The notes under the pieces were generated by a model, which was given only the letters and a program-made list of their open reading frames with translations, did not search any database and had not been told where the DNA came from. Shown here in pieces: positions 39,482 to 47,404 of a DNA stretch of 64,000 nucleotides. The stretch is taken from NCBI GenBank assembly GCA_001566965.1, contig LSNW01000030.1, forward strand, positions 186,001-250,000, in the 5' to 3' direction. Position 1 is the first letter of the stretch. Each line of letters starts with the position of its first letter. Made by a program: the position numbers and the translations under genes. The stretch comes from Methylothermaceae bacteria B42. GTDB lineage: Bacteria > Pseudomonadota > Gammaproteobacteria > Methylococcales > Methylothermaceae.

Positions 39482-40060
39482 CTAACGCCACAAATCACCC
39501 AATGGCAGAGGAACGACGTCAAACGGCTCAACAACCACTTCAGTATCGCCCTCAAACTGCCCCAGTGATTGCCACGCCTGTTGCTCCAGCACGTAGGCTT
39601 CCAGGCTCCGGGCTTCGGGATCAATCAGCCAGAGAAAAGGAACCCCAAAGCGGGCATAGCAAGGCATCTTGATTTCCCGGTCAATACTGCGGGTTGCAGG
39701 TGACAGAATCTCGCACATCCAGTCCGGTACAACTTCGAAACGGTGATCTTCAGGCAACTCCGGCATCCTTTGCCGTCTCCAGCCAGCCAGATCGGGCACT
39801 ACTACCTCGGTATCCCGGACGAAGTGCACCTCCGGCTCCACCAAAATCCACCAACCTCCAGGGCCGCCGTCCCCGTCGTCATAATGCCGCCCAAGCCGGC
39901 GATCGAGGATGGACTCCGCCCGGATATGCGCTCCCTTGGGACGCGGCTGGGTGTGAAGGGTGCCGTTGATAATCTCCCCGGTCAGCCCGGGCGGCAATTC
40001 ACACAACCGCTGGTATAAGGATTTGTGAATTGAAAGAACTTCGGCAGTGTTACTGGACAT
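39482..40060 (-). CDS. Uma2 family endonuclease-like protein (DUF820)
   Basis: A 192-residue PD-(D/E)XK-fold protein of the Uma2 (DUF820) family. Visible: GEIINGTLHTQPRPKGAH, the acidic site VRDTEVVVPDLAGW (about 81-94), WMCEILSPATRSIDREIKMP with the Glu-x-Lys pattern (about 113-132), and YARFGVPFLWLIDPEAR. Such genes are numerous in cyanobacteria and are scattered in other bacteria, often acquired horizontally; no role has been shown. It is a single gene, convergent with gmhA. Confidence 0.87.
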   Translation of the reverse strand: MSSNTAEVLSIHKSLYQRLCELPPGLTGEIINGTLHTQPRPKGAHIRAESILDRRLGRHYDDGDGGPGGWWILVEPEVHFVRDTEVVVPDLAGWRRQRMPELPEDHRFEVVPDWMCEILSPATRSIDREIKMPCYARFGVPFLWLIDPEARSLEAYVLEQQAWQSLGQFEGDTEVVVEPFDVVPLPLGDLWR

Positions 40061-40181
40061 AGCGGCAAGGTTGATTTGGGTGACATTTTCAGTTTAACAA
40101 AATTGTAGCCCCTCGGCAGGCGTAATGAGCTACCTTGATAAGACGACGAATTAAGCTTTCAAAGGATCAAAAGGCAACAAC

Positions 40182-40718
40182 TCAACCGTGCGATCTCACC
40201 GTCCACAATAAAGCACAGCGGACGATTAGCAGCCCAACGCTAATGGGGTAAATCAGATAATGGCGGGTCATGGCCAGGCTGAGGAGCACCAAGCCACCCA
40301 AAAGCCAGCCCCGGCACCACCACCCTTCCACGAACCATTCCAGAAACCGCAGCTCTTCCAGGCTCCAGCGCTCGCTGTGGTGGATGACAAAATAGCGGGT
40401 CAATGCTTCCAGAATGACGAAATACACAGGATAGGCTTTAAAAAGCGGGGCCTCGGAGCCGAAAACGTATTGCCAGTACATGGCCCAAACCAGTAATGTC
40501 CCCCATAAAAAGATATCGTAGGCAACCGGGGGACGAACGACCTTTTTCCAGCCTAGAACCACAGCCACCAGGATGGCTGCCGCACCCATACCGCCGACCC
40601 AGGGAGAAGCTAGCCAAGGCACCACTTGTGGCAGCCACCAAAACACCGCCACCAATAAAGCCGAGGTGAGGGTGAAGAGGGGAAAGATAAAAAAATTGCC
40701 TACCGCATTTTCTTTCAT
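40182..40718 (-). CDS. Integral membrane protein of unknown function
   Basis: I do not recognise this 178-residue protein. About five or six hydrophobic segments are visible (around residues 12-32, 41-58, 68-85, 97-110, 138-150 and 155-172), rich in Trp. It ends in LLWTVRSHG. There is no signal for transport or catalysis. It lies between the nadC operon, behind a strong hairpin, and the Uma2 gene, on the same strand as both, and probably forms its own unit. Confidence 0.7.
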   Translation of the reverse strand: MKENAVGNFFIFPLFTLTSALLVAVFWWLPQVVPWLASPWVGGMGAAAILVAVVLGWKKVVRPPVAYDIFLWGTLLVWAMYWQYVFGSEAPLFKAYPVYFVILEALTRYFVIHHSERWSLEELRFLEWFVEGWWCRGWLLGGLVLLSLAMTRHYLIYPISVGLLIVRCALLWTVRSHG

Positions 40719-40731
40719 TGAGACATTTTAA

Positions 40732-40776
40732 CCTGAATAAGGTGCCAGCATCACGGAGGATGGCACCTTATTCAGG
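40732..40776. terminator. Perfect 16-bp hairpin after nadC
   Basis: CCTGAATAAGGTGCCA (40732-40747) and TGGCACCTTATTCAGG (40761-40776) are exact complements around a 13-nt loop. It lies about 75 nt past the nadC stop and 14 nt before the start of the small membrane protein gene. No long T tract follows on either strand (a TTTT run begins 5 nt on, on the minus side), so it may be a terminator of the alaC-hom-recJ-nadC operon or a palindromic repeat. Confidence 0.6.
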
Positions 40777-40852
40777 ACTGCGTCATTAAAACACGTAAAG
40801 GATTGATTGCCGGGGCTTGAATAGATGACGTAGCTCTGGCTCCGTACTCAGG

Positions 40853-41680
40853 TTATCCCATGAGTTCAATGCGCATGGATAAATCCACTGCTCTCAGATG
40901 CTTGGTCATGGCGCCGACTGAAATCCTGTCAACCCCGGTTTCGGCCACCTCGCGGATATTCTCCAAGCCGATATCGCCCGAAGCCTCCAATAAGGCTCTG
41001 CCCGCATTTCTTCGCACTGCCTGAACCAGTTCAGGCAGGGAAAAGTTATCCAGCAGAATAATATCCGCGCCCGCGGCCAACGCCTGGTCCATTTCTTCCA
41101 GGTTCTCCACTTCCACTTCAATGGGCAACCCCGTGTTCAACGCCCGCGCCCGGGCAATCGCCTCATCAATGGAGCCGGCGGCGAGGATATGGTTTTCCTT
41201 GATCAAAATGCCGTCGTACAACCCGAAACGATGGTTTTGGCATCCTCCCACTCTGACCGCATATTTCTGTAACTGCCGCAGTCCCGGAATGGTTTTGCGG
41301 GTATCGAGCACCACTGCCTGGGTTCCCGCCACTTCGTCGGCAAACAGCCTTGCCAGGGTGGCCGTACCCGACAAGGTTTGGAGCAAATTCAGGGCGGTGC
41401 GTTCGCCGCTGAGCAGCGCCCGGGCCGGGCCCGTCACCCGGCACAAGAGCGCACCTTCCGGCACTTTTTGCCCTTCATCCGCTTCCCATGCCACCTGACA
41501 CCTGGAATCCAGCAGTTGAAATATGGCGGCAAACCAGTCCTGGCCACATACCACCATTGTTTCCCGGGTAATCACCATGGCGGTGGCGGAATACGTGGCA
41601 GGGATAATTTGGGCGGTGACATCGCCCTCCCCCAGATCTTCTTCCAGGAAACGGCGGACTTGAAAAGGATCAACTTTCAT
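40853..41680 (-). CDS. nadC: Nicotinate-nucleotide pyrophosphorylase (carboxylating)
   Basis: Converts quinolinate and PRPP to nicotinate mononucleotide in NAD synthesis. The 275-residue chain has EEDLGEGDVTAQIIP (about 13-27), LNLLQTLSGTATLA (about 97-110), VLDTRKTIPGLRQLQKYAVR with the substrate-binding Arg and Lys (about 122-141), and LLDNFSLPEL. It is the last gene of the operon alaC-hom-recJ-nadC, overlapping recJ by 4 nt. Confidence 0.96.
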   Translation of the reverse strand: MKVDPFQVRRFLEEDLGEGDVTAQIIPATYSATAMVITRETMVVCGQDWFAAIFQLLDSRCQVAWEADEGQKVPEGALLCRVTGPARALLSGERTALNLLQTLSGTATLARLFADEVAGTQAVVLDTRKTIPGLRQLQKYAVRVGGCQNHRFGLYDGILIKENHILAAGSIDEAIARARALNTGLPIEVEVENLEEMDQALAAGADIILLDNFSLPELVQAVRRNAGRALLEASGDIGLENIREVAETGVDRISVGAMTKHLRAVDLSMRIELMG

Positions 41681-43413
41681 GACAGCGGCTCCATGTAATC
41701 CACATTGAGTTGTAATTGGCGCAGGCCCCGGAATTCATTGATTTCCAACTGATAAGCCAGGCGGATTTGGGAACAGGACAGCCATTCGGCCGGGTTGTCC
41801 GGGAAAAAGGCAATGGCATCGAGAGGCTTGTCGATACCAGCGCCTTTCACTTGCAGTTTCAAATGCTTTTCTCCGACAATGCGCGCCGAAGCCACCTGGA
41901 AGTCACCGTGGAACAATGGTTCAGGAAAGCCTTGCCCCCAGGGCCCACCCAAACGCAGCGACCGGGCAAGTTCGAGGGAAAAGTCCCCCGCCTCAAGCGC
42001 GCCATCGGTATGAATTTGATCCTCCATTACCAATTGGGCCAAATGCCGGGATGCATGTTCATCAAATGCCTGAACAAAACGGTCGAAATGGGTTCGCTCC
42101 AGGGTAAGGCCCGCAGCCATGGCGTGTCCGCCGTAACGGAGAATCAGTCCGGGAAAATAGGCATCCACTTCGCTGAGTAGATCCCGGATATGCAGCCCCG
42201 GAATGGACCGGGCCGAACCCTTGAGCAAGCCATCTTCCCCCGGTGCAAAAGCAATCACCGGACGGGACAATCGCTCACGTATCCTGGAAGCCAGGATGCC
42301 GATGACACCTTCGTGCCAGCTCTCATCGAAAAGGCAGACGCCATTGGATTGATCAGTCCGCCAATCTTCCGCCGCCAGCAGCAATAAAGCATCGTCTTTC
42401 ATTCGCGCCTCAATTTCCCGCCGCTCCCGGTTAAGGGTATCCAGCCGGACAGCCAATTGCATGGCCTGGGCACTATCATCCGCCAACAAACAGCGGATAC
42501 CCAAGGACATATCTTCAAGACGCCCGGCGGCATTGAGGCGGGGACCAACGGCGAATCCCAGGTCGGCGGCGGACAAATGCCCGCTCTGGCGCCCGGCAAC
42601 CTCGATCAATGCCCGGATTCCGGGCCGCGCCCTGCCCGCCCGCATCCGCTGCAATCCCTGATGCACCAAAATCCGGTTGACGCTATCCAGGGGCACAACA
42701 TCGGCCACCGTGCCCAACGCCACCAGATCCAGTAATTCCGCCAGGTTAGGCTCGGGGAGTCCCAAACGCTCAAACTCGCCCTGCTCGCGCATTTTTGACC
42801 GCAGCGCGGTCAACACATAAAACATCACCCCCACGCCAGACAAGGCTTTTCCCGGAAACCCGTCGCCCGAAACATTGGGATTGACAATGGCATCAGCGCC
42901 AGGCAATTGTTCCCCCGGCAAGTGATGGTCCGTAATCAGGACTTCCAGCCCCTCTGCCTTGGCTTCGACCACACCGGCAATGCTGGCAATGCCGTTGTCC
43001 ACCGTAAGTAATAGTTGGGGGTTTTTTGCCATGGCCGCCCGCACCAGCGAGGGTGTCAGTCCGTAACCGTCCCGGAAACGGTCGGGAACAATGAAATCCA
43101 CCCTGCGCGCGCCCAGGGCCCGCAAGCCAAGCATCGCCACTGCGCAGGCCGTCGCCCCGTCGGCATCGTAATCTGCTACCACCAGAATCGATTTTTGTTG
43201 GCGAATGGCAGCCAGCAAACGGTCCACCATCACTTCCATGCCTTGTAGCAACCAGGGCGAAGGAAGGCGCTTGAGGGAAAGATCCAGATCTTCATGGCCG
43301 CGAATACCCCGGGCGAGATACACCCGTTTCAAAACCGGATGTAGCTCCGAAGGCAATTGATGATCCCCGTCTGGCACGGGGCGGGGCACGATTTTGCGGG
43401 AACCGTTTTTCAA
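41677..43413 (-). CDS. recJ: Single-stranded-DNA-specific exonuclease RecJ
   Basis: A 5'-3' exonuclease of 578 residues used in recombination and mismatch repair. The DHH phosphoesterase motifs are clear: ILVVADYDADGATACAVAML (about 75-94), LLTVDNGIAS, LITDHHLPGEQLPGADAIVN (about 159-178) and GVGVMFYVL; the DHHA1 part has GVIGILASRIRERLSRPVI and RYGGHAMAAGLTL (about 425-437). It overlaps hom and nadC by 4 nt each, an unusual partner for amino-acid genes. Confidence 0.96.
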   Translation of the reverse strand: MKNGSRKIVPRPVPDGDHQLPSELHPVLKRVYLARGIRGHEDLDLSLKRLPSPWLLQGMEVMVDRLLAAIRQQKSILVVADYDADGATACAVAMLGLRALGARRVDFIVPDRFRDGYGLTPSLVRAAMAKNPQLLLTVDNGIASIAGVVEAKAEGLEVLITDHHLPGEQLPGADAIVNPNVSGDGFPGKALSGVGVMFYVLTALRSKMREQGEFERLGLPEPNLAELLDLVALGTVADVVPLDSVNRILVHQGLQRMRAGRARPGIRALIEVAGRQSGHLSAADLGFAVGPRLNAAGRLEDMSLGIRCLLADDSAQAMQLAVRLDTLNRERREIEARMKDDALLLLAAEDWRTDQSNGVCLFDESWHEGVIGILASRIRERLSRPVIAFAPGEDGLLKGSARSIPGLHIRDLLSEVDAYFPGLILRYGGHAMAAGLTLERTHFDRFVQAFDEHASRHLAQLVMEDQIHTDGALEAGDFSLELARSLRLGGPWGQGFPEPLFHGDFQVASARIVGEKHLKLQVKGAGIDKPLDAIAFFPDNPAEWLSCSQIRLAYQLEINEFRGLRQLQLNVDYMEPLS

Positions 43414-44720
43414 TCCAGGGTTTCCAGCCGGATCCGGTGCATGGGCGCCTTGACCGCGGGATGCGCCTCGATTTGCGTGGCCGCGGCATCCAGGGATTTT
43501 TCCTTGACTTTGTGGGTCAGGAAAATCAACGGCACTTCCGCTTGTCCCGGTTGGGGTTCCTTTTGGATCACCGCTTCAATACTGATGCCCTGATCGGCCA
43601 GAAAACGGGCGATATCCGCCAACACCCCAGGCCGGTCGGCCACGCTCAGGCGCAGATAATAAGCGGCTTCGATTTCCGCCATGGGCAGCACCGCCATATC
43701 CGACAAGGCGTCGGGCTGAAATGCCAGATGGGGCACCCGGTGTTCGGGATCGGCGGTCATTACCCGCACCACATCGACCAAATCAGCCACCACCGCCGAG
43801 GCGGTGGGCTCGGCCCCGGCGCCGGGACCGTAATAAAGCGTTGGCCCCACGGCATCGCCTTTGACCACCACCGCGTTCATCACCCCATCCACATTGGCCA
43901 ATAAGCGGCGCTGAGGAATCAAACAGGGATGCACCCGCAATTCCACGCCGTTGTCGCTACGGCGAGCTATGCCTAGATGTTTGATCCGGTAACCCAATTC
44001 CTCGGCATAACGGACATCCTCGCCGGTCACTTGGCTGATGCCTTCGGTGTAAACCTTGTCGAATTGCAGCGGAATACCGAAAGCGATGGCGGCGAGAATG
44101 GTCAATTTATGGGCGGCGTCGATCCCTTCGATGTCAAAGGTGGGATCGGCCTCGGCATAGCCCAGTGCCTGGGCTTCCTTGAGCACGTCGGCGAAATCCC
44201 GCCCCTTGTCGCGCATTTCGGTGAGAATGAAATTGCCGGTGCCGTTGATGATGCCGGCAATCCATTCGATACGGTTGCCCGCCAGTCCTTCCCGGAGTAC
44301 CTTGATGATGGGAATGCCTCCGGCCACCGCTGCCTCGAAATTGACCATCACCCCTTTTTCCGACGCCTTGGCGAAAATTTCGTTACCGTGCAAGGCAATC
44401 AGGGCCTTGTTGGCGGTAACCACGTGCTTGCCCAACTCAATAGCGCGCAGCACCAGTTCCTTGGCGGGAGATTCGCCGCCAATCAGTTCCACCACGATGT
44501 CAATCTGCGGGTCTTCCACCAATTGAAACGGATCGCTGACCAAATCAATATTGTCGGTGGGGCACAAACGGGGCTTGTCAGGACTGCGAGTAAACGCCTT
44601 GGCAATGACAATCTCGCGCCCGGCCCGGCGGCTGATCTCCCGGCCATTGCGATTCAACACATTGACCGTCCCGCCACCGACGGTCCCCAACCCCAATAAA
44701 CCTATTTTTACCGGCTGCAA
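43410..44720 (-). CDS. hom: Homoserine dehydrogenase
   Basis: Reduces aspartate semialdehyde to homoserine for threonine and methionine. The NAD(P) motif GLLGLGTVGGGTVNVL begins at about residue 6; GGIPIIKVLREGLAGNRI, FDIEGIDAAHKLTIL and a C-terminal ACT domain (about 350-430, feedback site) follow. I set the start at TTG 44720 because AAGGGG stands seven bases before it and 436 residues is normal; an ATG at 44765 would add 15 unrelated residues and overlap alaC. thrC, the usual partner, is not adjacent. Confidence 0.95.
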   Translation of the reverse strand: MQPVKIGLLGLGTVGGGTVNVLNRNGREISRRAGREIVIAKAFTRSPDKPRLCPTDNIDLVSDPFQLVEDPQIDIVVELIGGESPAKELVLRAIELGKHVVTANKALIALHGNEIFAKASEKGVMVNFEAAVAGGIPIIKVLREGLAGNRIEWIAGIINGTGNFILTEMRDKGRDFADVLKEAQALGYAEADPTFDIEGIDAAHKLTILAAIAFGIPLQFDKVYTEGISQVTGEDVRYAEELGYRIKHLGIARRSDNGVELRVHPCLIPQRRLLANVDGVMNAVVVKGDAVGPTLYYGPGAGAEPTASAVVADLVDVVRVMTADPEHRVPHLAFQPDALSDMAVLPMAEIEAAYYLRLSVADRPGVLADIARFLADQGISIEAVIQKEPQPGQAEVPLIFLTHKVKEKSLDAAATQIEAHPAVKAPMHRIRLETLD

Positions 44721-44751
44721 TTTGAATCCCCTTACGTATATGTTTTCACCG

Positions 44752-45936
44752 CTACAGCACCCCATCCCGCCGCATCATCATCCGGATACCCCGAATGGCC
44801 TGGCGGGTGCGGTGCTCGTTTTCAATCAGTCCGAAGCGGACAAACCCTTCCCCATACTGCCCGAATCCCACCCCAGGGGAAACCGCCACCTTGGCTTCCA
44901 GCAACATCTTCTTGGAAAACTCCAGAGAACCCATGGCCCGGTAGGCTTCCGGAATCGGTGCCCAAACGAACATGGTCGCCTTGGGTTTTTCCACGTTCCA
45001 GCCCAGTTGATTCAAGCCTTCGCACACAACATCCCGGCGGCTGCGGTACAGCTCCCGGATTTGCGCCACGCAATCCTGCGGCCCTTCCAGGGCGGTAATG
45101 GCGGCAATCTGAATCGGCGTGAACATACCGTAATCCAAATAAGATTTGAGCCTGCCCAGCGCATCCACCAGTTCCCGGTTGCCGCACATGAATCCCACCC
45201 GCCAGCCGGGCATGTTGTAGCTCTTGGACAACGAGAAAAATTCCACCGCCACATCCATCGCCCCCGGCACTTCCAGAATGGAAGGCGCGCGGTAGCCGTC
45301 GAACACAATATCGGCATAGGCCAGATCGTGCACCAGCCAGATTTTGTGCTCCCGGGCAATGGCCACCACCCGCTCGAAAAAGTCAAGATCGACGCATTGG
45401 GTCGTGGGGTTGGCGGGAAAATTGAGAATCAACATTTTCGGCCGCGGCCATAAATCCTGAATGGCCTGCTCCATTTCTTCAAAAAAATCCCGCTCCGTGG
45501 TCAAGGGCACGTGCCGGATATCGGCGCCGGCAATCACGCAACCGTAAGGATGGATGGGGTAGGCCGGATTGGGCACCAACACCACATCGCCTGGGCCCAG
45601 TGTCGCCAGGGCCAAATGAGCCAAGCCCTCCTTGGAACCGATGGTGACAATGGCCTGGGATTCAGGATCGAGTTGAACGTTATAACGCTTGGCATACCAG
45701 TCGCAAATCGCCTTGCGCAGGCGCGGGATGCCCTTGGACATTGAATAACGGTGGGTATTGTCCCGCTGCGCCGCTTCCACCAATTTGTCGATAATATGGC
45801 GTGGGGGCGGCTGGTCGGGATTGCCCATCCCAAAGTCGATGATGTCCTCTCCCGCCGCCCGCTGCTTGGCCTTGAGCTGGTTGACGATGCTAAATACATA
45901 GGGGGGGAGACGCTTGATGCGCTGAAATTCTTCCAT
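44752..45936 (-). CDS. alaC: Alanine/glutamate-type aminotransferase AlaC
   Basis: A class I/II PLP aminotransferase of 394 residues, AlaC type, exchanging amino groups between glutamate and pyruvate. Motifs: [12 protein letters not shown] (about 36-47), [29 protein letters not shown], and the PLP-binding Lys in [17 protein letters not shown] (about 233-249). The coupling with hom in the same operon (31 nt gap) is common in gammaproteobacteria. It diverges from the outer-membrane-like gene at 46021 across 84 bp. Confidence 0.93.
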   Translation of the reverse strand: MEEFQRIKRLPPYVFSIVNQLKAKQRAAGEDIIDFGMGNPDQPPPRHIIDKLVEAAQRDNTHRYSMSKGIPRLRKAICDWYAKRYNVQLDPESQAIVTIGSKEGLAHLALATLGPGDVVLVPNPAYPIHPYGCVIAGADIRHVPLTTERDFFEEMEQAIQDLWPRPKMLILNFPANPTTQCVDLDFFERVVAIAREHKIWLVHDLAYADIVFDGYRAPSILEVPGAMDVAVEFFSLSKSYNMPGWRVGFMCGNRELVDALGRLKSYLDYGMFTPIQIAAITALEGPQDCVAQIRELYRSRRDVVCEGLNQLGWNVEKPKATMFVWAPIPEAYRAMGSLEFSKKMLLEAKVAVSPGVGFGQYGEGFVRFGLIENEHRTRQAIRGIRMMMRRDGVL

Positions 45937-46020
45937 GCCTTGTTTCCGAAACGGATAAAATCAGTGTAAGTTACTTGTCCTGTTTCACCCTGTCAAACCC
46001 AAAAACAGAAGAAAAACACC

Positions 46021-47337
46021 ATGAAACCAGTAACCAAAATCTTTGTTTGGCAATGCTTATACCTAGTATTATTGCTGACAGGTTCCAGCCACCCAATTCA
46101 TGCGGAAACCTCTACGCAACCGCCTTTTTTATCTTCCGATACGGTTTTACATCATCCACCCGCGGCAGGCATGGGCTTCCGCACCCGTTTTCTGAACCAC
46201 GATATCACCATTCCTGCGATGGACCGCCGCGCCATCAACGCTTGGGTAGCCGGCTCCACCATCAATTTCCCCAAACCGTCCGGGCGGCGGCTTGAACCTT
46301 TGGCCGCCCTTTATTTCTGGCGCCGGCCCAATCAAGATCGACTTTTTTATGCCGATATCGCTGGTCTGTACAACCACCTGTTTTTCGCCCAGGCTTTTGA
46401 AAAGGGCAAGCCTTTGGAATGGGTCACGACATTTGAAAATTATACAATTCCCTTCCTCAAACAAACCGAATTGATTGAAGGAAAGCAAGACAAAGCATCG
46501 GAAGTCGAATGGGGCTATGTGCGCCCCGGCTTCGGACTTGGTTTCCGCCAACCTGTCCCACCTTTCCGGGAAGACAACATGGCGGCGGTGGATTTTATCG
46601 TCGAACCGGGATTTCTCTATTTCGGCCGTCACAATCACCGGAAGGGCTTTGTCAAGCCCCGGGATACTTTCGAGCTACGCACCCGGCTGCAAGTGAAATG
46701 GGATGCCTTGACCCGCAATTTCATGAATTTAGTCGATACCGGTTTTGCCTTTGGCGCCGACGGCATCTGGGGACATCGCGCCCGTTGGCGGGACTGGGGG
46801 ATCAACCGCCAGGAACGCGGCCACAACAGCTATGCTTTGGTCACCGCCTATGGGGTTGGTTCCATGCGCTTGCCCTTTGCCGACAGCGGCCGGCACCGTT
46901 TGATTGGATCGGTATTTGGCGGAATCGGCCATCACCTGGACCGCTTTAACCGTAATGTCACCCAGCGGCTGGGGGGCGGCGTCAACCCGGTTGGAGAAGA
47001 ATTCCATACGTTGGGCAATCCAGTGCTTCCCGGCGCCGCCTATCTGGAGTTCTTTCCCCGCCATTACCTGATTGCTTACGGGGAATACCGGTTTGCCGCC
47101 ACATTTTTCTCCTTTCTCCATTTTTATGGTGGCGGCGCTTACCTGGATCCCAGGAAAATAAATAATGGCAAAATCTTGCGCGAGGATACCATTATGCCCT
47201 TCGCTGGCGCCCGCATCACTACCGGCTTGCCAGGCAAATTGCGGCTGGTGATTGACTATGCCCATAACTTTGGCCTTAAACGACGAGGGAAAGGTTACGG
47301 CAATCAAGTCACCATTTGGGTTTCACGATTATTTTAA
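46021..47337 (+). CDS. Predicted outer-membrane beta-barrel protein, unknown family
   Basis: A 438-residue secreted protein I cannot name. Signal peptide at residues 1-28 (VLLLTGSSHPIHA), then alternating hydrophobic/polar strands rich in Tyr, Phe and Gly, ending in ...TIWVSRLF with the terminal Phe of outer-membrane barrels. The motif GHRARWRDWGINRQERGHNS sits near the middle, and YLEFFPRHYLIAYGEYRFAA near residue 340. It is followed after 67 nt by the AAA/M41 protease gene, on the same strand; it may be part of that operon or a separate unit. Confidence 0.75.
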   Translation: MKPVTKIFVWQCLYLVLLLTGSSHPIHAETSTQPPFLSSDTVLHHPPAAGMGFRTRFLNHDITIPAMDRRAINAWVAGSTINFPKPSGRRLEPLAALYFWRRPNQDRLFYADIAGLYNHLFFAQAFEKGKPLEWVTTFENYTIPFLKQTELIEGKQDKASEVEWGYVRPGFGLGFRQPVPPFREDNMAAVDFIVEPGFLYFGRHNHRKGFVKPRDTFELRTRLQVKWDALTRNFMNLVDTGFAFGADGIWGHRARWRDWGINRQERGHNSYALVTAYGVGSMRLPFADSGRHRLIGSVFGGIGHHLDRFNRNVTQRLGGGVNPVGEEFHTLGNPVLPGAAYLEFFPRHYLIAYGEYRFAATFFSFLHFYGGGAYLDPRKINNGKILREDTIMPFAGARITTGLPGKLRLVIDYAHNFGLKRRGKGYGNQVTIWVSRLF

Positions 47338-47404
47338 GGCTGGAAATTGCCCGATAAGCGGTAGAATTCAAGTTATACAAAGTTCATGGGCGGGAGAGCG
47401 GTTA

